From positions 434,001 through 498,000 of the forward strand of contig RIAY01000001.1 of NCBI GenBank assembly GCA_003833075.1: DNA of 64,000 bases. Reading direction: 5' to 3'. The position numbers were made by a program, and so were the translations under genes. This DNA comes from Muribaculaceae bacterium Isolate-036 (Harlan) (lineage in GTDB: Bacteria > Bacteroidota > Bacteroidia > Bacteroidales > Muribaculaceae). Shown here one piece after another: positions 44,930 through 53,360 of this stretch. Positions within the stretch are counted from its first letter, which is position 1. The number at the start of each line of letters is the position of its first letter. The notes beneath the pieces were generated by a model that was given only the letters and a program-made list of their open reading frames with translations, did not search any database and was not told the origin of the DNA.

Positions 44930-46210
44930 ATGATATTACCGTTAAGTCTCGCCATATTGATTACCGTTGTGGCTATTCTCTTCTCGGGTCTCTTTTCAGG
45001 CTGCGAGATCGCGTTTGTGCAGAGTTCAAAGGTAAGGATGGAGATAGATGCCGCCCGGGGCGGGATGGTAGACAGAATCATCAAGGGTTTCTCGCGACAT
45101 GAGGATATGTTCATATCCACGCTGCTTGTGGGCAACAATGTTGTGCTGGTAATCTACGGTATATCATTTTCGGTGATAGTAAATCCGTTATTCGAGGAAT
45201 GGTTCCACCATAGCGAGGCTCTGACACTAATTTCGAATACCGTTTTCTCGACTGCCGTCATCCTCCTTCTCGGAGAATTTCTTCCCAAGACAACATTCCG
45301 CATCAATCCGAATTTCATGATGCGTCTTCTGGCTTTGCCCCTCTATCTTATCTATCTGATTCTTTATCCCGTATCCTGGTTTGTCTCGGTGATATCCAGA
45401 GGGTTGATGAAACTCTGCGGACTCGATACGGGTGAGGCTGCCAGTGCGCGTCTTACCATGGATGAGCTTGACGACTATATCCAGCAAAGCATGGAAGACC
45501 GGGAGAACGGCGAAGCTGTGGAGAATGAGGTGAAGATTTTCAGAAAAGCGATTGATTTCAAGGACACCCAGATTTCCGAATGCATGATACCGCGCAACGA
45601 GATTGTGGCGGTGCCTCTGGCGGGGACTACACGCGAGAAACTGATAAAGGTCTTTACGGCTACAGGTCTGTCGAAGGTGGTGGTCTACAGGGAGGACATC
45701 GATGATGTGGCGGGATATATACATATATCGGAGATGTTCAATTCCACGGCAGACTGGCGTCGCAAGCTCAAGCCTGTGATCTTCACTCCTGAGACGATGC
45801 TCGCCAACAAGATGATGCGTCGCATGATGAGCGAGAAACGCACGCTTGCCATGGTTGTGGATGAATTCGGCGGCACTTCCGGTCTTGTGACTCTTGAGGA
45901 TATCGTGGAGGAGATATTCGGCGAGATTGAGGATGAGCACGATGTGAAGCGCCTTGTTGCGCGTGAACTTCCCGACGGAGCGTATGAGTTCTCCGGCAGG
46001 ATGGAGATTTCAGCTATCAACGAGGATTTCGGACTCGACATAAGGGAAAGCGAGGAATACCATACGCTTTCGGGTTATATTCTCGAAAGTCTGCAGGCTT
46101 TGCCGAGACAGGGGGATTCGTTTGAAATAGGCGACCTTGCGTTCAGGATAGAGAAAATGACCACGACCCGCATCGAGCTGGTAAGGATAGAAAAGAAAAA
46201 AGATGCCTGA
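44930..46210 (+). CDS. CNNM/CorC-type hemolysin-family membrane protein
   Basis: A 426-residue protein with a DUF21 transmembrane domain (1-190; three to four helices), a CBS-domain pair (about 200-330; VYREDIDDVAGYIHIS and VVDEFGGTSGLVTLEDIVEEIFGEIEDEHD) and a C-terminal CorC_HlyC domain (about 345-425). CNNM/CorC proteins are linked to Mg2+ handling; the Bacteroidetes GldE relative is linked to gliding/secretion. It is the last gene of the envelope operon, followed by a terminator that includes its stop codon. Confidence 0.9.
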   Translation: MILPLSLAILITVVAILFSGLFSGCEIAFVQSSKVRMEIDAARGGMVDRIIKGFSRHEDMFISTLLVGNNVVLVIYGISFSVIVNPLFEEWFHHSEALTLISNTVFSTAVILLLGEFLPKTTFRINPNFMMRLLALPLYLIYLILYPVSWFVSVISRGLMKLCGLDTGEAASARLTMDELDDYIQQSMEDRENGEAVENEVKIFRKAIDFKDTQISECMIPRNEIVAVPLAGTTREKLIKVFTATGLSKVVVYREDIDDVAGYIHISEMFNSTADWRRKLKPVIFTPETMLANKMMRRMMSEKRTLAMVVDEFGGTSGLVTLEDIVEEIFGEIEDEHDVKRLVARELPDGAYEFSGRMEISAINEDFGLDIRESEEYHTLSGYILESLQALPRQGDSFEIGDLAFRIEKMTTTRIELVRIEKKKDA

Positions 46211-46225
46211 AAGGGCATCTTTTTC
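46196..46225 (+). terminator. Terminator of envelope operon
   Basis: AAAAAGATGCC / GGGCATCTTTTT hairpin overlapping the last codons of the CNNM-type gene, with a T-rich tail. Faces the convergent second sigma gene. Confidence 0.85.
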
Positions 46226-46303
46226 TTGTTAGATATGATCTGAATATTATATTCGGAGGGAACATCCCGGATGACGATAGTCAGGATCTAATGGGGATAC
46301 GGT

Positions 46304-46810
46304 TTAACGATAATCTTTCAAGATTTCGCGGAGACGTTTGCGTGTAAAGAAGATACGGCTCTTTACTGTGCCTAACGGCATGTCAAGTATTTCCGAAATC
46401 TCCTCATATTTGTAACCTGCCACGTGCATCGAGAAAGGTTCGCGGAAATCCGTTGGAAATTTGGCGAGTATCTGTGATATCTCACCCACAGCATAAGCAC
46501 CGTCAGGCGTTTCAAGACCAGAGTCCTGGCAAAGGTTCAAATGGTGAAAATCCTCTGAAGAATCCACCATGGTGTTCTCTCTAACGCTCTTACGATAATT
46601 GTTGATAAAAATATTGCGCATGATCGTCAGCATCCAACCCTTGAAGTTGGTGTTGTCCACAAACTTCTCCTCATTGTTGAGCGCTTTGAGGGTTGTGTCC
46701 TGAACGAGATCATGTGCTTCTTCTTTATCGGTGGTCAGTTTGAGAGCGAAAGAAAGAAGATTGCCCTGCATCCCTATAACGGAGGATTTAAAGGTGTTTT
46801 GCTTGCTCAT
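46304..46810 (-). CDS. ECF-type RNA polymerase sigma factor (copy B)
   Basis: A 168-residue ECF sigma factor, nearly parallel to the copy at 40699: same length, identical or near-identical blocks DLVQDTTLKALNNEEKFVDN, TIMRNIFINNYRK, PLGTVKSRIFFTRKRL and the same ending KDYR. Differences concentrate at the N-terminus and in the linker (residues 80-130). No anti-sigma gene is adjacent. The two are likely a gene duplication with separate regulons, or separate copies of a Bacteroidales core ECF. Both face the minus direction. Confidence 0.92.
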   Translation of the reverse strand: MSKQNTFKSSVIGMQGNLLSFALKLTTDKEEAHDLVQDTTLKALNNEEKFVDNTNFKGWMLTIMRNIFINNYRKSVRENTMVDSSEDFHHLNLCQDSGLETPDGAYAVGEISQILAKFPTDFREPFSMHVAGYKYEEISEILDMPLGTVKSRIFFTRKRLREILKDYR

Positions 46811-47179
46811 TTAATTTTTTATCAATTAGGGAATCTAAAAAATAAAAAAGTCACTTATCATGTTATTTGAAAACAAAAAGTCACTGTTCCCTGAGTGACC
46901 CCAGTTTATCGGGTGTAAAGTTAATATATTTTTATCAAAATGCAATCGTTATACTATAAATTTTTTTGAAAAATTTGTCAAATTATCAAGCCTCTTATAT
47001 CTTGACAGTTTAGCTTTTTCCATTTTTAAACAAGCTCTTAACCCTCTAATTATTTATTCTCTCTTTAATAATGTATAATCTTCCGAGCAAGTGATAAAAA
47101 AGTAAGCAGGATACATGTGCATGCACATGTATCCTGCCATATAATTGAAATTAAAAGTTACTTCAGTTTTATCTCAGCA
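46811..47179. other. AT-rich spacer with 32-bp perfect palindrome
   Basis: A 369-bp gap. Most is AT-rich with runs of A and T and no credible frame. At 47106-47137 lies a perfect 32-bp palindrome with arms GCAGGATACATGTGCA. On the minus strand it follows the secreted-protein gene and is succeeded by TTACTTTTTTATC, so it works as a terminator of that gene. A promoter for copy B of the sigma gene was not identified. Confidence 0.6.
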
Positions 47180-49453
47180 TTATTTCACAAGCACTTTTGA
47201 AGCCTTGCCGTTCTGAATGCGGATGTATACACCCTTCTCCGGCTCTCCATTGATTTGACGGCCGTTGAGGTCAAACAGACGCACTACGCCATCTTCCGTG
47301 TTTGCATCTATATCAGTTACTCCCGTTTCGAAGCTGAGGGCAATCTTACGGATAGGCGATTTGTAACCATAGTTGGCGATATAGAAATTCAATGTTCCAG
47401 AGGTCTTGGCGGGGATTTCTATACCGTCTTCATAAAGTTCATATCCAGGAAGCTGGTTTTCGTTATCAGATATTTCGTCAGCTGTCGGAGCGGGGGCTGA
47501 AGAGTTCTCTATTTTATAGTAAAGGTAAGCATTTTCCGGTACATTAATGGTAATGAATGTTTTAGAACCTGTGTTTACCTCATCTTTTTCAAGAGGTACA
47601 TTATCGGCAGATACCATAAGATGGCGATATACATTTAAACGCATTATCGCAAAACCATCGCGGAATCCATCTCCGGCAACACTGCGAGCCTCTAATGTAT
47701 ATGATCCGGGCTTGGATACAAGAATATGAAGTTTGCCATCTTTCTCTTCGATGTCATAGTCATCCTCAGTGAGGGCGGGAATTGAATAAGTTATTATACG
47801 ATTGTTGGGATTGTTTGCAACATTTATTTCAGCAATTTCATTAACATATATACCATTTACATTTGGTGTGAAAGTAAGTTGTGCAGACTTTTGATCTGAA
47901 TTAATGGCATCCCACATCACATTAATTTTCTTAATTTGAGTTGGTTCGGCACTTGATCCTGATGGAGATGTATATAAAATTTCTGATACTTTATCTGTTT
48001 CGTTTTGTGGTATCCATACGTATGAGAATGTTCCTCCATCTGGGTCTTCATTGTCTGATTCAGATACATTACCGCTTGCTGGATCATATGTTCCAAGGAT
48101 ATCGCTGCCGGTTATGCCGACTTTTGTTATTTTATAACCCTCAGGAACAGCTATTTTTAATGTTGCACCTTTTTGTAGTCTCAAATGATATGGTGCGTTT
48201 GATGTGTTGTATGATCTGTATTTGCCACCAAATGTTAAAGTTACAGTCTCGTTTTCGCCAGCTATGGACTTTATCTTAGTTTCAAATGAGCCTCCTCCAT
48301 TCTGAGTAGTCATGCCATATGGATTATTTGTGGTAAAGTCAAATACAGTTGTTCCGGGTTCTATTTTTTCATTAGGATCTACAACCACTATCTGATATGA
48401 AGCAGTACCCTCGGCATAATCTCCATTAGCGGCTATTGTGCCAGTGATGGTTACTACACCTGCTTTTTTTACATCTGCTGGTTTTATTACACCTGTTGTG
48501 GCATCGACAGTAACGGTTTCAGGATCAGATGAGGTATATGTTACAGTTCCAGGGTTATCTTGGGGGTCTGTAATTGTAACTTGTTGCCAAACTACTCCGG
48601 TATTAACTTTGCCATAAATAGATGGATTTTCAAAAGAAATTTGAGGATTTTTCCCTAAGACTGAAACCTTAAATGAACCGGAACCGGCAAGGTATTGTCC
48701 TTCTATTGGAGCTGTGGTGAAATTAATAGTTGCCTCACCAATTTTTAATCCTTTGATAGTTTTGTCTATTGTATTTAATTCTATAACTTCATTGTCATCA
48801 GTTTGGAATGAATAAGTTAAGTTTGAAGGTGAAATCTCAGGAAAATCAATAATTTCCCCTATGATGACTTCTGGATTTTCTGGGTTGATTTCATAAACAG
48901 GAGTTGCAGGTCCAGCTGAAGCATTAACATATTCTACTTCAATAGAGCTAATATATACGCCTCCGTTGCTTTTAGTTTCTTTCGATGTATTGGTAAATAG
49001 TATTTCAAAACCATTTTCAACTGTAACTTCTTCTGATAAGTTTTCGAAAGATATTTCTTGGAAGGTTGCATTTATTTCTTTTGCTATCCCGATTTCTGTA
49101 CCATTTATTTTTGTTGCTACTGTTGTATTTGCTTTGGAATGTCTTTTTGCCTTTATTGACACTTTATTTATAATCATTCCTTTGAAGTAGTCCGTGACAA
49201 AGCTTAGTGTAGATATTGGAGCATTATTTGAGCCGAATACAAGACTGATAGGCGTATTTCCATCTCTTACTGAATATCTACTTCCTTTTTGAACATTATG
49301 TGTGATTGTCCAGTCAATTCCGTTAAGATCCAAGGTAAATACTTCGTCTTTCTTGGATGCTTGTGTTGAGCTGCAGGTCCAATTATATGTATCAGCAAAA
49401 GAATTTGCCGATATGCATATAATTAACATTAATGATAGTAAAAACTTTCCCAT
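47180..49453 (-). CDS. Large secreted protein with Ig-like repeats and T9SS-type tail
   Basis: A 757-residue exported protein. The signal peptide is MGKFLLSLMLIICISANSFA. A galactose-binding-like or beta-sandwich domain follows (about 20-175), then at least two bacterial Ig-like (Big) modules: YEINPENPEVIIGEI to FKVSVLG and PQISFENPSIYGKV to SYQIVVVD. A Ca-binding-like domain with VTLTFGGKYRSYNTS occurs near 400. The C-terminus ends VRLFDLNGRQINGEPEKG then VYIRIQNGKASKVLVK, which resembles the type 9 secretion sorting tail. Codon use and base content look more AT-rich than neighbours, so transfer is possible. Function is not known; adhesion to a glycan is one option. Confidence 0.75.
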   Translation of the reverse strand: MGKFLLSLMLIICISANSFADTYNWTCSSTQASKKDEVFTLDLNGIDWTITHNVQKGSRYSVRDGNTPISLVFGSNNAPISTLSFVTDYFKGMIINKVSIKAKRHSKANTTVATKINGTEIGIAKEINATFQEISFENLSEEVTVENGFEILFTNTSKETKSNGGVYISSIEVEYVNASAGPATPVYEINPENPEVIIGEIIDFPEISPSNLTYSFQTDDNEVIELNTIDKTIKGLKIGEATINFTTAPIEGQYLAGSGSFKVSVLGKNPQISFENPSIYGKVNTGVVWQQVTITDPQDNPGTVTYTSSDPETVTVDATTGVIKPADVKKAGVVTITGTIAANGDYAEGTASYQIVVVDPNEKIEPGTTVFDFTTNNPYGMTTQNGGGSFETKIKSIAGENETVTLTFGGKYRSYNTSNAPYHLRLQKGATLKIAVPEGYKITKVGITGSDILGTYDPASGNVSESDNEDPDGGTFSYVWIPQNETDKVSEILYTSPSGSSAEPTQIKKINVMWDAINSDQKSAQLTFTPNVNGIYVNEIAEINVANNPNNRIITYSIPALTEDDYDIEEKDGKLHILVSKPGSYTLEARSVAGDGFRDGFAIMRLNVYRHLMVSADNVPLEKDEVNTGSKTFITINVPENAYLYYKIENSSAPAPTADEISDNENQLPGYELYEDGIEIPAKTSGTLNFYIANYGYKSPIRKIALSFETGVTDIDANTEDGVVRLFDLNGRQINGEPEKGVYIRIQNGKASKVLVK

Positions 49454-49936
49454 AAGTTGTTAATTTAATAGATTGTTGTTTGATATTGTGTTATTTTTGA
49501 TTTTTTTATTGACGGCAATGTGTTGAAAATGTTAGGTTTTTGTGTGCGAAACGTTAAATCACAAGGTTAATGATCCAGTGTTTCGGTTGTATTACAAAGT
49601 TATAAAGAATTTTTCACATTTCCGCATGTATCCGTTAATTTTTGTTAGCATGTTTTGTCATTTTTTGTGCAAACTCAGTAATTGATACTTCCTTTTATAG
49701 AGACATAGCGGCGGAAGGGTATCATACAATATGTTTTCTGAACCATGGATATTGTCAGTTCCTATATATTGATGTTTTTTGAAAATATCGATGTAGTGAA
49801 GGCTAAATAACTTATGGGAAAGTCATTAGTGTACTATCGGTATCTGATGGAAATATTAAAATCTTTAGGATTGCAAACCTGATAGGGGTGCTTGTGCAAT
49901 ATATATTCGGGGGCGTATTATCAGGATAGTGCGGTG
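49454..49936. other. AT-rich gene-free spacer
   Basis: 483 bp without a credible gene. A minus-strand -7 box TAACTTTG at 49595-49602 may drive the secreted-protein gene with a leader near 140 nt; no matching -33 box. No tRNA, CRISPR or transposon ends were recognised. It looks like decayed or foreign DNA joined with the AT-rich island. Confidence 0.4.
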
Positions 49937-50926
49937 TTAGGCGAGATCAAGGAAATAGCGGTTGTATGCAACTCCTGTTGCACCGAATGAGGCTTTATGA
50001 CGCAGCAGTCCCCGATTGAGGTATTGCCCCCGGTTTTCGTTACTTATTCCAAAATCAAAGTATGGGTGTGAGGTGTATATTTCGTTTATCAGATAATCGA
50101 TGAGGGGAGTAAGGAGGTCAAGTTCGCGTCCTAAGGTAGTAGTTGCTATGTATTGAGCATGTGCCACCATGCCGGTGTCGTATATGCACACGGCAGCCTG
50201 CGGAGAGGATGCATATTCAAGTATCCAGAATCTTATTTGTTCGGGAAACAGGTCCTTCAGTGTCTGCATCTCTTTTATTGAATGCACGGGAGCCGCATCG
50301 TGCCTCTCTTTCAGGCATGCAGTGGTCATTGCCATAATGGGGGCGGCATCGTTATATTCTTTGATGGTAAAATCCAGACGTGCAGATTTGGACAACGCCC
50401 TGCGGCGAAGCTTGTTGTAGAAACTACGCGGACTATCGGAAGATTCCTCATTCCCTATAATCTTTCGGCATATTTCCGCGATGGGGATTGCTGTTGAAAG
50501 ATTGCATTCCGTTCGCACTGCACCAAGCCTGAACAGTGCATACTCATCTTCCTGAGAAGGGTGGAGAGAATATATATAAGGAAGTGGTTTATAGTCGAGA
50601 GCCTTATATCCTTCATCTTTCCACTTCTCTATTGCCGCTTCGAATATATCAAGGGTGTCAGCTCCGTCGACGTGACCCTCAGGAAGGATCCAGCCGCCAT
50701 ATGTGAGTCCCTGATGTGAATGCAGGATGCCGTCTTCGGAGACATTGGCAGGCAGGATTGCCGCGATGCCCGAACCCTTGCGTGCTATCCAAGAGCAATC
50801 CTTGAATCTGTCGGCATGATAATCCATATAGTCCCTGAGAAACAGGAATGTCGAGTTTCTGGCATTTCTCACGAATTTGTCCCATTCGTGTCTTGATTCA
50901 GGGGTATATCTTGAGATGGTTATCAT
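49937..50926 (-). CDS. GNAT/FemAB-like acyltransferase
   Basis: A 329-residue cytoplasmic protein with tandem GNAT-type halves. An N-terminal region has HSHQGLTYGGWILPEG and DIFEAAIEKWKDEGYKALDYKPLP. The C-terminal region has FWILEYASSPQAAVCIYDTGMVAHAQYIATTT and ending FDFGISNENRGQYLNRGLLRHKASFGATG. This fits the Acetyltransf_6/FemAB superfamily, which adds amino acids or acyl groups to peptidoglycan precursors or sugars. It is 14 bp downstream of EnvC, which supports an envelope role, but the substrate is unknown. Confidence 0.7.
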   Translation of the reverse strand: MITISRYTPESRHEWDKFVRNARNSTFLFLRDYMDYHADRFKDCSWIARKGSGIAAILPANVSEDGILHSHQGLTYGGWILPEGHVDGADTLDIFEAAIEKWKDEGYKALDYKPLPYIYSLHPSQEDEYALFRLGAVRTECNLSTAIPIAEICRKIIGNEESSDSPRSFYNKLRRRALSKSARLDFTIKEYNDAAPIMAMTTACLKERHDAAPVHSIKEMQTLKDLFPEQIRFWILEYASSPQAAVCIYDTGMVAHAQYIATTTLGRELDLLTPLIDYLINEIYTSHPYFDFGISNENRGQYLNRGLLRHKASFGATGVAYNRYFLDLA

Positions 50927-50940
50927 GGTGGCGGAGGAGA

Positions 50941-52512
50941 TTATCTGATCCAGTCGAGGGGGTTGAGCTTGTCGCGGTTTTTCCAGACTTCGAAATGAAT
51001 GGAAGAATGCGAGGGATCATCTTCCGACGGAGCGAGTTTGCCGATTGCCTGACCCTGTTTCACGACATCTCCCACTTTTACTGAAGGAGAGGCGATGTTT
51101 CCGTAGACGGTATAATAATTGCCGTGGTTCACAATCACAACCGTGGAGAAGCCAGGAATAACGTATACTCCGGAAACGCGTCCTCCATAAACAGCCTGCG
51201 CCGACGCGCCGGCGGATGTTTCGGCATCGATTCCCGGATTGTCATACATCACATCCGGCAGTTCCGGCAACGAATGGCGTCCGAACTGGCTTGTCACGCG
51301 GAACGCGCCCGAGACGGGTCTTGGCAGCGAACCACGCATTGCCGCGAAATTACCTGCCTGGGAAGCCGAGCTTTTCGCGGTGTTCGCCTTAGAAGCCGTT
51401 GAAGACTTGTCGCCACGCGGCTTGCGCTTGCGTGCCTCTGCGTAATCTTTCTTTTCGTCGGATTTCTTTTTTCTTGCAGTCTGAGATTTCTTTTTATCCT
51501 CTTTTTTCTTGTTGTCGCTCTTGCTTTTAGCGGCTTCCTCCTGCGCAAGGAGTCTTGCCTCTTCCGCCTTTCTTGCTTCCTCCGCCTTTCGCGCCTCTTC
51601 GGCACGCCGGGCTTCTTCGGCTCTTCTTGCCTCTTCCGCCTTACGGTTCTCCTCGGCGATCAGAGCTGCTATGCGGCTCTTCAGTGCGTTTGCCTCCTGC
51701 TGCTTTTTTGCAAGATGAGACTGCAGTGCCTGTCCGTTGCGGCGCAGCTCACCCACCAGCGCGTCCTGCTGCCGGTATTGCTCGTTGAGTCTGTTTTGTG
51801 CCGCTACCTGACGGGACAGGGCGATATCCTTCTCCCGTTTTGACTCCTCCAGCTTCTCCTTCTGTAATGTCAGCTCCTTGACCGATTCAGAAATCTCCGC
51901 CGATTTCTTCGACCGCCAAGCCGAAATCTGTTTCAGATAACGCATACGGCGCATTGCCTGACTGAAATTTTTGGAAGAGAAAATGAAAGCGAGAGTGGAA
52001 TTCGAATTGCGTTTTCCCCGTATCTTACGGATTGAGTTGAGGTAATCCTCTCTCATCTTCTTAAGTTTAGCCTCAGAGGCAGTGATTTCCGATTCAAGGG
52101 ATGAGATACGGGTGTCAAGCTGTCTGACCTGTTCGGCAGCAGCCGCCACCAATGACCTGCCTGCAGTGATGTCGGAATTGAGGCGGTTCAGTTCGCCGAG
52201 TCCTTTTTTCACTTCCGCCTCATTGCGTCGCAACTCCTCTTTGGTGCGTGCTATCTCCTTCTGAGTCTCCGCCTGACGGCGCTTTGCCTCTGCCGAAGTC
52301 TCAGTTTTCGTGTTTGTTTTTTTCGAGGTGCGTCTTGTGCTCTTTCCGGAAGATGTTTTTTTCGATGCGGATTTACGAGTTGACGCTTTCTGCTCGGTTT
52401 TTGCTTTTGTCCCGTTTTTTGTTTTCCGGTTTACAGAGTGTGCCGGTATTCCCGACAACAGGATTGTCAGTGCAAAGAGAATTATATGTTTCTTGATGTG
52501 TGAGGGAATCAT
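50941..52512 (-). CDS. EnvC-like murein hydrolase activator
   Basis: A 523-residue exported protein with a Lys-rich linker, a long periplasmic coiled coil (about 75-285) and an Ala/Glu/Arg/Lys-rich stretch made of repeats such as EARRAEEARKAEEA (about 290-330). A C-terminal LytM/peptidase M23-type domain follows. The domain lacks key catalytic residues: Asn replaces the first zinc His in NPGIDAE and Ser replaces a His in SSIHFEVW. This is the EnvC/NlpD pattern of an activator rather than an enzyme. It probably activates amidases at the septum. It lies downstream of DUF4292, in the dut-TPR-DUF4292-EnvC order typical of the order. Confidence 0.88.
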   Translation of the reverse strand: MIPSHIKKHIILFALTILLSGIPAHSVNRKTKNGTKAKTEQKASTRKSASKKTSSGKSTRRTSKKTNTKTETSAEAKRRQAETQKEIARTKEELRRNEAEVKKGLGELNRLNSDITAGRSLVAAAAEQVRQLDTRISSLESEITASEAKLKKMREDYLNSIRKIRGKRNSNSTLAFIFSSKNFSQAMRRMRYLKQISAWRSKKSAEISESVKELTLQKEKLEESKREKDIALSRQVAAQNRLNEQYRQQDALVGELRRNGQALQSHLAKKQQEANALKSRIAALIAEENRKAEEARRAEEARRAEEARKAEEARKAEEARLLAQEEAAKSKSDNKKKEDKKKSQTARKKKSDEKKDYAEARKRKPRGDKSSTASKANTAKSSASQAGNFAAMRGSLPRPVSGAFRVTSQFGRHSLPELPDVMYDNPGIDAETSAGASAQAVYGGRVSGVYVIPGFSTVVIVNHGNYYTVYGNIASPSVKVGDVVKQGQAIGKLAPSEDDPSHSSIHFEVWKNRDKLNPLDWIR

Positions 52513-52517
52513 TTAAC

Positions 52518-53360
52518 TTAGAAGGAGCTGATGAATTGTTTTATTCCGACGCGTGTAAATCTGGAGTTGAGAGAAACCGGTGAAGGAGCGTTCGCCTCCC
52601 AGTCGATATCGTTGAATTCGATCAAGGCGTCGAATTTCTTATTGAAATCGCGAGTGAAAGATATGTCGAGGTCGAAACCTTTGTCCAAGTATGTGTAATC
52701 GAGCGCGAGCGCGAGTTCGTGGTCGGATGTGGAGAGCTCAAGTGTCAGCTTTTCCGTCTGACCGATTGAGTTTATACGGTATTCATAGCCGAATTCATCC
52801 TCATCGCTTCTTCCGCGAGGGAATGTCAGCGACCATGCCGCCTCTGAATGTATGGAATCTGCCGGAAGAGATCTGAAATCGAAGAAATCGGCATTGGCTT
52901 CGGAAAGCTCGCCTGACTGCAAAACCACGGCGCGTCCGAGAAGCAGGCTCTGGATATCACCGATAATGTCAGGATAATCATATTTGATTCCGGCAAGCGA
53001 CTCTTTGCAATAGACACGTTTCATTTTGTTGACCGCAAGCAGCGTATCCCCCTCGATGTCGATGCGTCCCACCTCGCCGAGCAAAGAAGCCCTGACAGAG
53101 ATTGAGATAGTCTCGTTTCTTCTCATGAATATCCTGACAGAAGGTGACACCGGGAGTTTTTTCATGCGAAGTTTCCCCGACATGGCGGCAGTCTGCCAGT
53201 CGATGTAGTTGGGGAGTATCGCATTGAGAGCTTCCGTGCGCCCGTCAATCGAGTCCGCAGGTGTCTGCGCCATTGCCGAAGAAACCCCGGCTGCAAGCAT
53301 AAGGAGCAATGTTAATATAAAATGAGAGCGGCACTGAGCCGACACTTTATCTCTTGCCAT
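52518..53360 (-). CDS. DUF4292 family protein
   Basis: A 280-residue exported protein. A hydrophobic signal (HFILTLLLMLAAGVSSAMAQ) precedes a beta-rich domain with NYIDWQTAAMSGKLRMKKLPVSPSVRIFMRRNE and QSLLLGRAVV, the features of DUF4292. The fold resembles LolA/LolB-like lipoprotein carriers, although no lipobox is seen. Its start overlaps the end of the TPR gene by 14 bp, so the two are translationally coupled. It may handle an envelope lipid or lipoprotein. Confidence 0.82.
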   Translation of the reverse strand: MARDKVSAQCRSHFILTLLLMLAAGVSSAMAQTPADSIDGRTEALNAILPNYIDWQTAAMSGKLRMKKLPVSPSVRIFMRRNETISISVRASLLGEVGRIDIEGDTLLAVNKMKRVYCKESLAGIKYDYPDIIGDIQSLLLGRAVVLQSGELSEANADFFDFRSLPADSIHSEAAWSLTFPRGRSDEDEFGYEYRINSIGQTEKLTLELSTSDHELALALDYTYLDKGFDLDISFTRDFNKKFDALIEFNDIDWEANAPSPVSLNSRFTRVGIKQFISSF

